NCBI GenBank assembly: GCA_031213475.1
Contig: JARUPZ010000025.1
Span: 496,001-560,000, forward strand
DNA length: 64,000 nt
From: Nereocystis luetkeana
Lineage: Eukaryota > Sar > Phaeophyceae > Laminariales > Laminariaceae
Reading direction: 5' to 3'
In this document: piece after piece, positions 49,901 through 60,798 of the stretch
Position numbering within the stretch: the first letter of the stretch is position 1
Layout: each line of letters opens with the position of its first letter
Program-made: the position numbers and the translations under genes
The notes under the pieces: model-generated
The model's input: only the letters and a program-made list of their open reading frames with translations
Database searches by the model: none
What the model was told of the DNA's origin: nothing

Positions 49901-52900
49901 CACCCCAAGGGGACCGTCATCGTGTCTTTGCCCGTCCCGTACTACAAGCACGTAGGCCGCATTGCCGGTGAGCTCGCGTGATCTGTACACTATGATGGTT
50001 GCTAATTGCCTGAGACGGTTGCCTGTTTTTTTCTGTATGCGTTAGCATCATTGTTTTGGTTGGTTATTGCTTTCGCTGTTCGTAGTTCCACCGAGAGGGA
50101 TGCCGATTTATTTACTTCGGCGTGGGTTACGTATCCCCCTGATATTGCGGCCCGCGGTACACTCACCGATTTTATGTGGTTCTTGTATATTTCCCGCGTG
50201 CAGAGTATCTCAAGCAGTCCGGACTCGGGCTTGTGGTAGAGGACAACGGGTTGGTGGTGGAGTACGGTTCGAGGGGAGGGGGGCTCACCGCTGAATACAA
50301 GAAGAAGCACCTCGCTGGTTCCCTCGACTTCTACCTCGTCGCTCACCACAGTACCACGAACAAGGACGGTCAATCGGAATTCAAGTGCAACACGCAGGTG
50401 ACGCCGCAGAACTTCCCTGGCAGAGCGACTGCAACACAGCCTGGGAGTTCAGCGTCTGGTACACCACGTTCTACACAGGCGTTGATGTATGATGTGCCAT
50501 ACCGGGGGTCAACACGCGCTTTCCACAACAACGTGGCAAGCTTCGGAATACAGCGGTATGTTAGCAATACTACAAACGCAATACCCCGTGACGCGGGGGG
50601 AGGGTTGTATTAATGGTGAAGTTCTGTGTGACAGGAGCGCGTCGTGGCAACTCTGACCCGGCGTACCTCTCATACACTTTTGTAGTTACAGGTCGGGGTT
50701 GAATATTAGCCATTATTTGTCAACCGGTCCGGCTGATAAGGACTCAGGTCAATATTTGCATGTAGTATCCGTGCGAACCTATACCGTTCGAGCCCCCGTC
50801 GCACCGTCGTGTGTTCTCCTCGCAACCTTTAGTTTCACTTCTCAGGGGGATACCGTCGTGACGTTCAGCGCGGAAACGGATGGCGTGATCGAATGTGCGC
50901 TGCACTACGGGAGGAAGTTAGAGGTTTTCGTTGCAGTTGGCGACAAAGTGGAAGAGGTGGCAAACAGGATGGAGGAAGCATGGGAAGCGCCATGGAGGGA
51001 GGGGAAGTTTACTGTGAGTACGACTGAATAGATACATTGTTTTTCATGGTATTTAAATGCAAGGTTCTTCTGTCTACGTAATGCCTTTTCTTATCTGATA
51101 TCTAGCTCCTCGCCCAAGTTAACCATACGTATGGGTGAGGGGGGGGGGGTGTTTTGTGTGAGTTTCGAGTACACCCTAGCGACGAAATTGTACGTGAATA
51201 TTAAAGTAGCATATATATGCTCGAGAGGCAGTTGCGTGTGAATATTTTCTTACCATATGTATTCCCATTCGTCTTGACGCGCGCAGCGGAACGCGTCGAA
51301 CAGCAGTTTCAAATACATCGCCCCTGGCTCTCTCCCGGAGGGTATCCCGCTTGACACGACGCCAAGACGAGTTGCCTCCGGTGCTGGCGCTGATAAGTCC
51401 CCCGAACATCTGCTGGAATATGCCAAAGAGCTTGCTTCTTCCTTTGGATGGGAAATCAAGGTGTGTTCACCGGTGGATAATAGCGCAGACTGCGGTTTAT
51501 CGCTGTTTCTGAGGCTTGACGCGAAAATACGACCCATCATATCGGAATCTGTTTGTGTGCAAAATAAAAATAATTGGCAGTTATATACCAGCCTGAGTTC
51601 GATCGGCATGATCCCTTGAACCGTGTCCCATTGTTAATAGGCCCGGCGAATTTGCTTTTATTTATATCGTCCCATTTGCTTTTTTGTGGCTATTTCTTTC
51701 GTTTTTTAATGAAATAAACCACAAGTACATCATCATAATCTGGACGAATAAGCAAACAGACGCAAACAGGTGCCCAAAAACCCTCGGTTGGGTTCCACGG
51801 ATAGCTGTCCACTCCATCTGTCCAACGATGCCACATGAAGCCGGAAGTATGGGGTTGCAAACGAGGTACCAGATTAACGCGGGGGGTTGGTGTACCGCTC
51901 TTGGGGGCGCTGGTATTTCATGAACAAAGTATATTAATTGTCGCAAAAGTTAAATCAGACTTTCACAGCCCGAAAGGTGAGCTTCCCAGTGATGCCAAAT
52001 ACGCATATTTCCTAGCAGGTTGTGGGTCGGAACGCGCTCCCCCGTGCTCAATGGAATGTTTTTAAGGAAAAGAGTTTACCCACCTAGTCCTCTCTTACAA
52101 CCTCATTATTTCGGCAATACGCGGGATCGTTTCAAAGCTAAAGTCGTTAGGTTGCTGTTATCGAACCTGCCCACCTGGTTTTCGTATCCCCAAATGTGTA
52201 GGTGTGGCGATTTATCCGCTCAGCTGCAAGTACGTTCCTGAAAAAAACATAGTGGACATAGTAGGACAAAAATAACGATCCCGACGCCAATAAATTCACG
52301 TATCAGGGCTTATTAACAATGGGCCACCGTCATAATAGTACGCGAAGCACCAGGCGTTATTAAAAACGCTGACGGGATTATTTATTATTAGTTCTTCAAC
52401 GCCAGATGCTGTAGGCTCCCTGACGTTATAGTGATGGTGTACCACTTCGGCGACGCATTGGTCACTCTCCGAAACTCCCTCCCTTTTGCCGTTCTCGGAA
52501 CTGTGGGACAGACGAGCGCCGATGACAACTTGGTCTGCCTGCACACAGCCGACGGCGTCCACTACAAGATTGGCAGCATGGATATTCCCATTTGGGGTAG
52601 CACGGTCATCTTTAACACACCCCAGGATGCCCTCCAGTCACTTGACCCCGACAAGGACGACTTGTCCCTTCAGTTCGTGCGGCTCGTACTGGTCGCAGAC
52701 TACCATCTACTGCAGAGTTTGTGCGTCCACGGCAAGGAAGGTGTGCGGTCCACCGAAGCCGGGCTCTACATTAAAGTGTCGCCGACCTGCCCGGCGTACT
52801 ACGCCATGTGGGACGACTCGACAGAAAAAACATCACACGAGGTTGCCAGCTATCTCGGGCGAAGCGAGAAACGCGCCGCGTGGATGGACTCCTTCAACGA

Positions 52901-53117
52901 CTCATCTGGGAAGACACCAGCTCCCGTTAAGCTCAAGGTCTGCAACACCATTCAAGTATGTGAGAATGGAACACCGGTCAAGGTCAGGCCTGGTGTGAGT
53001 GTCGTCCGTAGTGGGTGGTGCGTTGAAGGCGGCGCCGGCGCTCTGCTTGAAGGTGTGGGGACTGGGGGAGCCCAACAAGTGGATATCCCGGAGGGCGCTG
53101 TCTCGGCGGTGGAATAA
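43978..53117 (+). CDS. ParB/Srx-like + Cys/His cluster + degenerate beta-class DNA methyltransferase-like protein
   Basis: Twelve exons join in frame (43978-44425, 45466-45623, 46761-46972, 47303-47431, 47893-48073, 48305-48585, 49092-49403, 49696-49967, 50204-50555, 50692-51013, 51287-51460, 52392-53117), giving 1188 aa. Residues 45-135 resemble a ParB/sulfiredoxin fold, with ARIGQVGWMP and FVLDGNHRVKAA (DGNHR at 110-114). Residues 410-450 are a Lys/Gly/Asp-rich linker. Residues 460-505 carry CAFC, CVNC, NAHHAGDC and CIDC, probably a zinc site. About 590-890 follow the permuted methyltransferase order: a motif-IV position reading FVSLSHNN instead of DPPY, then HPKGTVIVSLPVPYY, then GDTVVTFSAETDG where active enzymes have GDxVLDPFAGSG, then HYGRKLEV. 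Key catalytic residues are lost, so it may bind rather than methylate DNA. ParB plus methyltransferase pairing is known from phage and bacterial proteins. The last ~240 residues match nothing I know. Confidence 0.82.
44426..45465 (+). other. Intron 1 with simple-sequence runs
   Basis: A 1040-bp intron (GTGAG...CACAG) rich in CAGCAGTAGTAG-type triplets at 44520-44620 and near 44870-45030. No nested gene was seen. Confidence 0.75.
47610..47790. repeat. X-associated repeat inside an intron of the ParB/methyltransferase-like gene
   Basis: GGTGCTTCGCGCTTGGTGCA, GATGAAAACCCAACGTG, ATGCGAGGGTCTATGGCC and ACAACTACGGCCGT match the segments at 7380-7480 and 13400-13530. It lies wholly within the intron 47432-47892, so the insertion does not disrupt coding. 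Confidence 0.75.
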
Positions 53118-53420
53118 GCGCGGGAGGGGCTGTGGGTCGACAAACTGGTCAGCTCCATCAGCGACGTGGCCTGTGGGGAAACCGGCTCCCGTGAAGCTGG
53201 ACGTCTGCAATAAACATTATTCAAGCGAAGCGAATATGGTGCAGTGGTCAAGGTCAACCCTGGCGTGAGTGGCGACCACCGTGGGGGTGTGACCACGCCG
53301 ACGCCGGCACCCTAAAGTGCTGGGGGCGGGGGGAGGATAACATGAGGGCGCCGTGGATAACGTCTCGGCGGCGGAATAAGCGCGCGGGGGGTAATGCGGT
53401 GATGGGGAGGTGGCGCTGAT
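52905..53420 (+). repeat. Degenerate tandem duplication over the 3' end of the gene
   Basis: The block beginning GGGAAGACACCAGCTCCCGT (coding TPAPVKLKVCN) is repeated about 255 bp later from 53167 as GGGGAAACCGGCTCCCGTGA (PAPVKLDVCN). It continues through GGTCAAGGTCAACCCTGGCG and GCGCCGTGG-type blocks. The stop codon of the gene lies in the first unit, and the second is frame-broken, so it is a 3' remnant. Confidence 0.8.
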
Positions 53421-54859
53421 GGACAACCGTAAGTAGTACCTTGTCCCCTTTTCACATAGATTACATACACGACAGATCCGTGTGTCCGTGTTCTTTGATT
53501 AATTTTTAGTTTCCTATTGAGACTTCTTGGACGATGAATTTGTGAAGACACAACGGGTGTGCATGCTTGATTTGATGTTGCGTGCACATCAGGAGCGATT
53601 CATGTAGGTGTAAACTTTATTTGATCCGAAAATGGCTTCTCGATTAGTTGGCGTAGAAATAACACTGTTGTGAGAAACATATTTAGCGGAGTGCCCTCCT
53701 GAACGTAAGCTTTTACTTGTAAGTCATACTCGTACATGTATGTGAATGCAACACGTGACAGCTAATTTGAAGGGACAACCTACTGTTTCGCTTCGCATTA
53801 CGTCGTCTTGTTTCTGGAGGAATAATAGCAAACAGCAGCAAAGTGCTGCTTTATTTGGTCTTGGTACCGCCGTGTACGTTTGTTTGCCGTGGTAGGCGAT
53901 AGGTTATTAAATAATGAACAATACAAGGTGGAGGAGGATGTCAGGGGAGGAAGCGCGGGAGCGAGAAACACCCGATCGAAAAGGTGCGGTGTGTGTGTGG
54001 GGGGGGCTGTTAACGACATGCGTTGCCTGAGAGAGTCGTGCCAACGGGCGAGGGCACCAACACAACAAGGTCCCGTGTGTGATCTGAGGCATCATCGAGG
54101 GGGGTAGTTCGTCGAGGAAACTGCAGGGTTTGTCGCGCCTGAACGACTAGGGTTGTGTCGCACGCCAGTCATCTCTCTCGCAGCACTTGCCCGTCTTTTG
54201 GGTGACGCGACAAACTTTGAGGACCACGGCCTTTCTTAATACATACCTCGTACATACATCAATGGTGGGTTTTTTAAAAAATCAATACATACATGCATGT
54301 GAATGAAATATCCTTGTTCTTTTTCGGTCGTCAAGGTAGTCTTACGCGCAACTTCCAGCTCCAACAGCACGTTATATAAATATATTATGTACTGTTGAGC
54401 AGCGACAGCGACAATAGTCGCCATGATGTAGCCCAGTGTACTGCTTCATTTTTAGAGTTCAACATATACCACGAGGAAGCCCAACCGATCCTTACATTTA
54501 CTTCTGTACTAAGCGCGTAGAAAACCAGGTTCTACTGCGAACATTACGATACGAGTACACCGGAAGCAAGGCTCTGAGCATAGTACATACGGTATGTTGC
54601 TGCTATTCGCTTGTCGAGTTGTTTTATGTGGTATTTAGAGTCTGCAACTTTAAGGCCATTCGGTGTTCAATATATTCTTCAAGTCGCAAATCGGTCACGA
54701 ACTCTACTATTAATTCAACAAAAAAACAAAAGTGAAAGCCAACACGACAACAAAGAAAGGGGCACGCCAGTCACAACAATCCTCAAACTTGCTGTAGTGC
54801 ATACTAGCCATACGCAACAGCACCCGCGGCCTAAACGAAACAGTAATTATAGGAAATAC
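53421..54859. other. Spacer with an exon remnant
   Basis: At about 54177-54238 the plus strand reads, after a CTCTCGCAG acceptor, ALARLLGDATNFEDHGLS then a stop. This resembles the minus-strand phrase near 36.2 kb. The rest has no supportable gene. Confidence 0.45.
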
Positions 54860-55660
54860 GCAACGTAGCACCAACACCAAGCCGCTCAATCATGCTGATC
54901 CACCACCAATTCACCAACAATCGGCGAAAAACAAAGCGTTTTATAACCCTACACCACCAGGTGCTGCACACACGAAACCACTCCCCCACTACGAATAATC
55001 CACGTAGCCACCCGATGCAACAAAAATAAATTAGAGGGAGCGGGGTTCGAACCAAAGGTCACTCTTAACTGTGGAATAACGTAAGCCAAGGGAACGTTCA
55101 CTCAAACACCCAACTACTCTGCCACTACCAATCCACTTCCTACCCACCTACCCATTAACACACACTACACTAACAAAAAATCAAAAGCACGAAAAACGAC
55201 AGGAAGCGGGGGTTGACCTCACGCTGACCCACTACCGATCAACCTACCCCCCCACCCAGCCGACAAGCCCTCGGGAAAAAAAGGAAGGAAGGGGGACTTG
55301 AACCCACGCTGACCCACTACAGTTCCAACTACACTCAAACAAAATTGATACGTAATGTTTCCCCTAAATCCCCACACACGACCAACCACTCATTCTCTAC
55401 CACCTTAACGAACCCCAACCCACCCACTGACGCCACCGAAAAAAATAAAAAAATAAAAATAACGAAACAAAATATGAAAGGAAGGGGGCTTGGAACACAC
55501 ACGGACCCACTCCCAATCCACCCACCCAGGAGCCAGACTGTACGTGTCACACCAACTATCAACGAGCCACCCACTTACACCACCCAAAAAGGAAACAAAA
55601 AAACAACAAAAAAAGACTACAGAGAAAAAATGGGATTCGAACCCACGAGTACCCTCTAAC
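54860..55660. repeat. A/C-rich subterminal repeats, right side
   Basis: The plus strand is strongly A/C-biased. The unit GGGGGACTTGAACCCACGCT followed by GACCCACTAC recurs with variation at about 55200, 55290 and 55485. GGGTTCGAACC and GGGATTCGAACCC cores lie at 55040 and 55633. These are inverted relative to 34.84-35.19 kb. The cores resemble a tRNA T-arm, but there is no cloverleaf. Confidence 0.68.
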
Positions 55661-55794
55661 AATAAAAAACCTCAGTCCAGACACGGAATTAAACCACGCA
55701 CGCGCTCACCCCGATCGAAAATAGGACAGAAAACAAAAGCAGGGGAGCAAGGGGGGTCTTGGCTCACTTTTCAACCCACAGAGTCGAGGCCCAT

Positions 55795-56966
55795 CTAATC
55801 GCAGTTCCCGTCTTCCCGTTTGCGCTTCGAAGGACGGCTCTGGTAAAGCTCTGCGGTTTCGCCTACGTTTCTCTCTGATTCTCCACACAAAAGCTTCAAC
55901 TGTTGAGTACTCGCAACACGAAGGAGTCGAACGAACTCCGCGGCATGACCTTTACCCACACTGTCAAGATAGCCCCTGTAGGCGCGTGCCGCATCGCTTG
56001 CTGTCGCTTCTTCGCGGCTGTTGAACACGAGCAGCGAACCCTAAATTGGGACAACGCCAGGGCTCGACGCCTGACCCTTCATCGTGCGCAGTGTGTCGCA
56101 GCTTTGACCCTGCAGAATAATCGGTGGTGCGAAACATAACGGAGTGGTCGTAGTTATGAATGGCTTCCTGCATCAGTATACTTACAACAGTGGAGACCGA
56201 AGCCGCACTGCAGACATTACAAAAACAGTTAAACGCACATACTAAGTGCCAATACATAAATAGATACCTGGTAAAGACAGACGATCTATACCTACCAGCA
56301 GAGATATGCCATGTAGAGTACATTTTGCACCACTTACTTGCAGCTATTGTATTCTTTATATGGTCATCACATACATGGTCATGTACCCAACTCACCTCAA
56401 ATTACTGCAATGATACGTTTCGGGTCCATTCGTCAGCCTACCATACAGTGTGCTACTACTAAAAAACCAAACACGTTGATCAGCTGCACCTGTAGACGGT
56501 CGATGGCGTACCCGATGTCACGCGCGAAGTCTTTCGCGACCCTTAAAGCTGCAGATCCCCGAGGTTGGGGATCGTCTGAAATTGCGCGGTACTTCCGGTG
56601 CACGCTGTACTTCAAAAGAATGATCGGCGGGGTGATATCGGAGATGGGTACACCCCGCTTGCTATTTGGGCAGGACGTGGTGACCATCTTTGACTCGTCG
56701 TACCAAGGATAATTAGTCCACTGCAGTACATCGTGTTCACCGCCGTCATGCCCTTGGTGTCGTATGGTGACGCGTCCGTCCTTTTCCCTCAACCTTCTCC
56801 ACTTCACCCCATCCGTGTCGTAAGGTACTACTACCTTGCCTTTGGCGCTGTTGATGCCCTCCAGTGGACGCGCGACTACATCGATGCATCTCACACCCCG
56901 TTCACGAAAGGTAAAGTGCAGCAAAGCATTATCCCCCTCCTGTTGTATCCGGGCGGCAGACGCCAT
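55795..56966 (-). CDS. Two-exon orphan protein, 240 aa
   Basis: Exon 1 (56966-56490) starts at ATG and ends CGTCTACAG before GTGCAG. Exon 2 (56040-55795) follows the acceptor CCCAATTTAG. Both are phase 0 and join to 240 aa ending SRPSKRKREDGNCD, a basic patch like a nuclear localisation signal. Exon 1 is hydrophilic (DDPQPRGSAALRVAKDFARD near its end). I recognise no domain. The frame is open upstream of the ATG, so an additional 5' exon is possible. It lies between the subterminal repeats and the right TIR of the giant transposon and reads toward the ParB/methyltransferase-like gene, so it is probable cargo or an accessory protein. The opposite strand also has open frames here, but they lack a consistent splice structure. 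Confidence 0.62.
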
Positions 56967-57645
56967 TTCGTCTGCAGCATCAATGCTACCGCACCGATCG
57001 CCTGTAGTTTGTTGTGCTTGGCGCTTGATGCGTTGCGGTAGAAGAAAAATGGAGTTTTACAACCGATGGAAAATGCTTCTTCTATTGAGCACCTTAGAGA
57101 GAAAGAACGACAGAGAGACAGCAAACACAAGTTGAACGGGTTACCATCAGGACATACTATGTGTCACACACAGCTTGCAAAGATGAGCATCAGGATCATT
57201 TAGATCTAACAGCTGATGCTTTATTATTTTGTTCATACCAGGTGCAATGTAAATAGATAGAAATGTAGCGGGAGCAAGTAGCAACCAGCTAATGATGGGC
57301 AAACTACAGCAGTACTATTAATAGGTAGTATTTATCCTGACGGAGAATTGGGGTGCTGTTTTGTTCAAAAAAACATATACGTGCAAACACTCTTCAAACG
57401 ATAACAAGGCTGGTGGCTGCAAAGCCTTGATAACTGCACGGAGCTGAACAATTTTTTCGGGGACATACATTTTGGGGACACACTACGTTCTTGGAATGTG
57501 AATGGCACCTGGTACTTATTTGAAGCAAGAAAAGGGCTGTACGAGAAATATATACATGCACGCAAACAGAGCCTGTGATGGGTGTACAATTCAATAATGC
57601 TGTGGGATCAGGACGACAAGAGTCAATGAAAAATTTTTGTCGTAG

Positions 57646-57806
57646 ACACGCTACCGCCGCATTCACGAAACAAGGGAAGGCGTCACATTCATGCACTTCT
57701 TGGACGTCCTGCACCGCGGCCAAATGACGCCAACAACAAACTTCAAAGTTGTCACTGCCGCCATTTCTATCCTGGTGGACACCGTGTGTAATGGTTTTCT
57801 GCCGAT
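57646..57806 (+). CDS. Possible isolated exon, unknown
   Basis: Between an acceptor TTTGTCGTAG and a donor GTAAGAGG the plus strand encodes a coherent stretch (TRYRRIHETREGVTFMHFLD onward, about 54 residues, ending NGFLPM). No partner exon or family was recognised. If read without the donor, a stop follows at once. It may be an exon of a further gene near the right TIR or a decayed copy. Confidence 0.3.
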
Positions 57807-58473
57807 GTAAGAGGCATATCTCTTACGTCGGTCATCCAACTATTAATAGAGGAACAGGGTACATATATGCGAGTATAACAGAAAGGTGGAAGTAGAGTGA
57901 CACACCCCTCTGTTGTACCCGTATGTCGGTGCACCACTGCTGTACGATGTACAGCAGTGTACTATGTACATGATATTGGTATCTGTGAGGGTAGGTTCCC
58001 CGGTTCGACTCGACATCTATGGCACTCTCCCTGGCAGCGTGTAGCACACGCAAGGTTTTGGTATATATATATAGGATCGGTATCATACGGACGATCCCAC
58101 GACGTACATGACTTACTCGATAATTAGTCCGCCTGGGTAAAGAGGGGAAACAACAACAAAAAGACAGCGCGGGCGGCAAAACAAATCGGTAGTACTCACA
58201 GCAGCTGTGACGAATTTTGTTTTTATAAAAATACTTGGACAAGTCGTCATCGTCTGGTGATGATCAGGGCTGAGGACAACTGCAATGAGATATATATAGA
58301 GGTTAAACAGATCCAATACGAAGCTGGGCAAGGGGCTGAGTGTGCTGCCCTGGCTTCGGGGTGTCGATGCCCTGACTGCCTTCGTGCGTTCCAATGGTCC
58401 CGCGCGATCGATTTTGCTTCTTGATCATTAGCAAGGGACACACCACGAGAAGAAAGAAGGAAGCCGAAAACAG

Positions 58474-58780
58474 AAAAAAAAGCACACCAACTTTTTATTT
58501 GCACTACGTACTGAAAGCGGACCAGAGCCTCGCTGGGCAAGACAGCTACAGTTTTACTTCTACCTTGTGTCGGGACACCCGCACACGGCTGTAGGGGCTC
58601 ACCTGTGGCTGTTTGGAGACCAAGCTGGCGGTGTTGTTGTGAGAGACTTTTGTGTTTTTAGCTATGAAAAACACCTCTTTTGATTCCGCTTACAGAGTTG
58701 CGAGGCGTTCGTTTTGACGGTTTCATAGAAAAAATGAGCCTGATGTCGTTATCGAGCAGGAAGTCCGATAATTCTTTGTT
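58474..58780 (-). repeat. Right terminal inverted repeat of the giant transposon
   Basis: It is complementary to 32171-32478 and ends AATTCTTTGTT against the AAGG duplication. Confidence 0.95.
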
Positions 58781-59340
58781 AAGGGGAGGGCGGTGCGCGT
58801 GTGCGCTCGCAGCTCGCAACAAAGGACGACCCTTGCACTTCGGTCAAACAAAAACAAAATGAGGGAATACCCTCGTATTCCGTTCAAAATAAAACAACGA
58901 AGAGAACCCCCAGATTTACTGTAAAGAACAATATATCTTGGGGTACATACCCATGACCCCAGTGTAGCCTATGTTGTTTCTCCAACCTGAACTACATTGT
59001 AACAGTAAAACTATGCTACCGGTCTCGGAGGGATACTGAAGATATCCTTTCCATTATGCACCAATGATAGCACGTACTAAATAAATGTGCTGTCTACCGT
59101 AGATCATGTACGTACGTACCACAACAGTAGATCCATGGCACTACTCGTCATTGGGACTTTATTCTGTGCGTACGGGTGCACAGCAGTATATGCGTAAAAA
59201 GACAGCTAGCTGCTGCTATCCTACTATAACTCAGACTGGAAAACTGTCTGTCGTACATAGAATGCGTATATGTATACCAGATGACGTAAGTGTAATCGAG
59301 TAACGAATATGATGGTTACTGACAAGTATCATCTCTAATA
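58781..59340 (-). repeat. B-type 5' LTR of E2, outer part
   Basis: It continues the LTR broken at 32170 and matches 28512-29071 throughout, including the B-specific TAAATAAATGTG. It ends CTCTAATA against the GCCAA duplication. Confidence 0.94.
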
Positions 59341-59440
59341 GCCAACACTTAAAAAAAAACGAGCTGGAAAAAACATAAAAAAAAAAAAAAAAAAACACCA
59401 CTCAGTTGTAAACAGAGTAAAAAGGGTCATTCTTATCGAA
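59341..59440. repeat. Repeat X, copy 2 (right part)
   Basis: GCCAACACTT, ACGAGCTGG and ACACCACT...TTGTAAACAGAGT follow the order of 7827-7912, with expanded A-runs. Together with 22850-23858 it forms the occupied allele of the E2 target. Confidence 0.88.
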
Positions 59441-60540
59441 GAGCTTTTCTTTCCAATTTTTCGACATTTTTTTCGCGCAATTTTTCAGTCTTACATGTTT
59501 TCCTGGTTTTTTTTTTCCAAATATTGGAATGTTTAACGGAGTTGATATTTTTGCTTCTGGAGAATTTCACGAATAGTGACTGAACGCCTTCGTATATCGA
59601 TACATATCTCCAATCATTTCCAAACTTCGGAAATTATAGAAAGAACGCTCTCCGATAAGAATGAGCCTGATAACACAAAAAATCAAGGAAAAAAAATAAC
59701 AAAAAGTTGAAATAACAGGCAGACCAAAGCCCACAGCACCTTCCAGGTGGCGGCAGCAGTTTGTGGTACGAGTAGTACAGCCAGGTTCCCCCTGCTCATC
59801 CGCCTGGTACCTTGCTACCCAGACTGCCGTCTCCGCCCGCCTGCGTTCGTCAACTGTGCCCAGCCCCTTGGCGTCAGACAATACGAAACGAGCAGGGCAG
59901 GTTCTTCTCCCCCCTTCCCGCTACGGTACGTGTTCGACTGACTACATAGATAGTTGATACCCTGGTACTCAACTTTGCAAGCTGCGTAATATGTCTCGTC
60001 TATATCCCATTTTTTTTAATATCCAAATTATATGATAATAAGCCGTTCGCGCGTATTCTATACCAGGGATGTATTCCCTTGTCAAGGATTTGGGCCGCAG
60101 TGACTCCCCTGGATGCTGCCCGCGGGTCAACAGGACAATATACATGATTATTCTGCGCACTGACATACTTGCTATATAACCCAGATAATAAGGGAATTTT
60201 TTTGGCTCCTAGTTCGCGCCAAATCCTCATCACGTATCGTTGCCCCGAGCCTCGGGGCTCACACCCAGCAGTTCCAAGTTCCTATTGCGATACGTGCCTA
60301 AACAAAGTGCTACCTGGTTTGTGTTGTACAGCAAGCGGTACAGCACACAACAACAGAAGATATTTTTGTTTTTTCGAGGGCTACCTTCTTTATTTCCGCA
60401 CGAGTAATTACTTCAGGTTTTCTCTTTCCCTTTGGAATACATTTATTTATAAGCCTTTTTTTACTCGATTAACCAAGGAAAAAAAAGCCTCTTCATAACG
60501 GCTCGGGTACGAGGGTAGGGTGCCTGTTTTGTTTTTTCCT
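59441..60540. other. Intergenic DNA with a SINE fragment
   Basis: 59890-59932 carries GCAGG-TTCTTCTCCCCCCTTC and CGCTACGGTACGTG, a ~40-bp piece of the SINE body. No gene is supported. Confidence 0.55.
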
Positions 60541-60550
60541 GTACCAGGTA

Positions 60551-60724
<174 letters not shown>

Positions 60725-60798
60725 TAATTCAACATGTTTTTGGTCCACCTTTCACCACCGCGCTCGACGCACACGCCACCAAATCCAGTCCCGGCGAC

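Larger units (their letters stand above)
32171..58780. mobile_element. Giant 26.6-kb DNA transposon with long TIRs and three intron-containing genes
   Basis: The ends AACAAAGAATTATCGGACTT and its complement form terminal inverted repeats of about 307 bp that are roughly 97% identical by eye. AAGG at 32167-32170 and 58781-58784 is a 4-bp target duplication. Deleting the element and one AAGG restores CTCAAAGGGGAGG, as in the intact LTRs at about 17552 and 28510. It carries a DUF7869-type gene, a ParB/methyltransferase-like gene, a 240-aa orphan gene and subterminal inverted repeats. It has no protein-primed DNA polymerase, capsid or retroviral integrase, so it is not a Polinton/Maverick. It has no tyrosine recombinase, so it is not a Starship or Crypton. 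The superfamily is unassigned; 4-bp duplications alone do not decide it. Confidence 0.94.
23859..59340 (-). mobile_element. E2: 35.5-kb composite LTR element with nested insertions
   Basis: GCCAA at 23854-23858 and 59341-59345 flanks TATTAAAGG...CTCTAATA. X copy 1 (about 7826-7835) shows the uninterrupted site GTGGCCAACACTT. Read on the minus strand the order is: a B-type 5' LTR (59340-58781 plus 32170-31888, split by the 26.6-kb transposon), a non-coding interior (31887-29072), a middle B-type LTR (29071-28234), the Copia leader with gag-protease-integrase (28233-24122), and a truncated A-type 3' LTR (24121-23859). Three LTRs of two types inside one target duplication imply recombination between related elements. 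Confidence 0.93.

Noticed and set aside
55030-55650. tRNA genes at GGGTTCGAACC cores
   Set aside because: The T-arm-like cores lie in A/C-rich tandem repeats with no matching acceptor stem or anticodon arm.
56338-57041. Plus-strand frames of 124 and 102 codons
   Set aside because: They are antisense to the two-exon orphan gene and lack consistent splice sites.
32171-58780. Polinton/Maverick or giant-virus insertion
   Set aside because: Long TIRs fit, but no DNA polymerase B, packaging ATPase, capsid or retroviral-type integrase reading was found, and the target duplication is 4 bp rather than 6.
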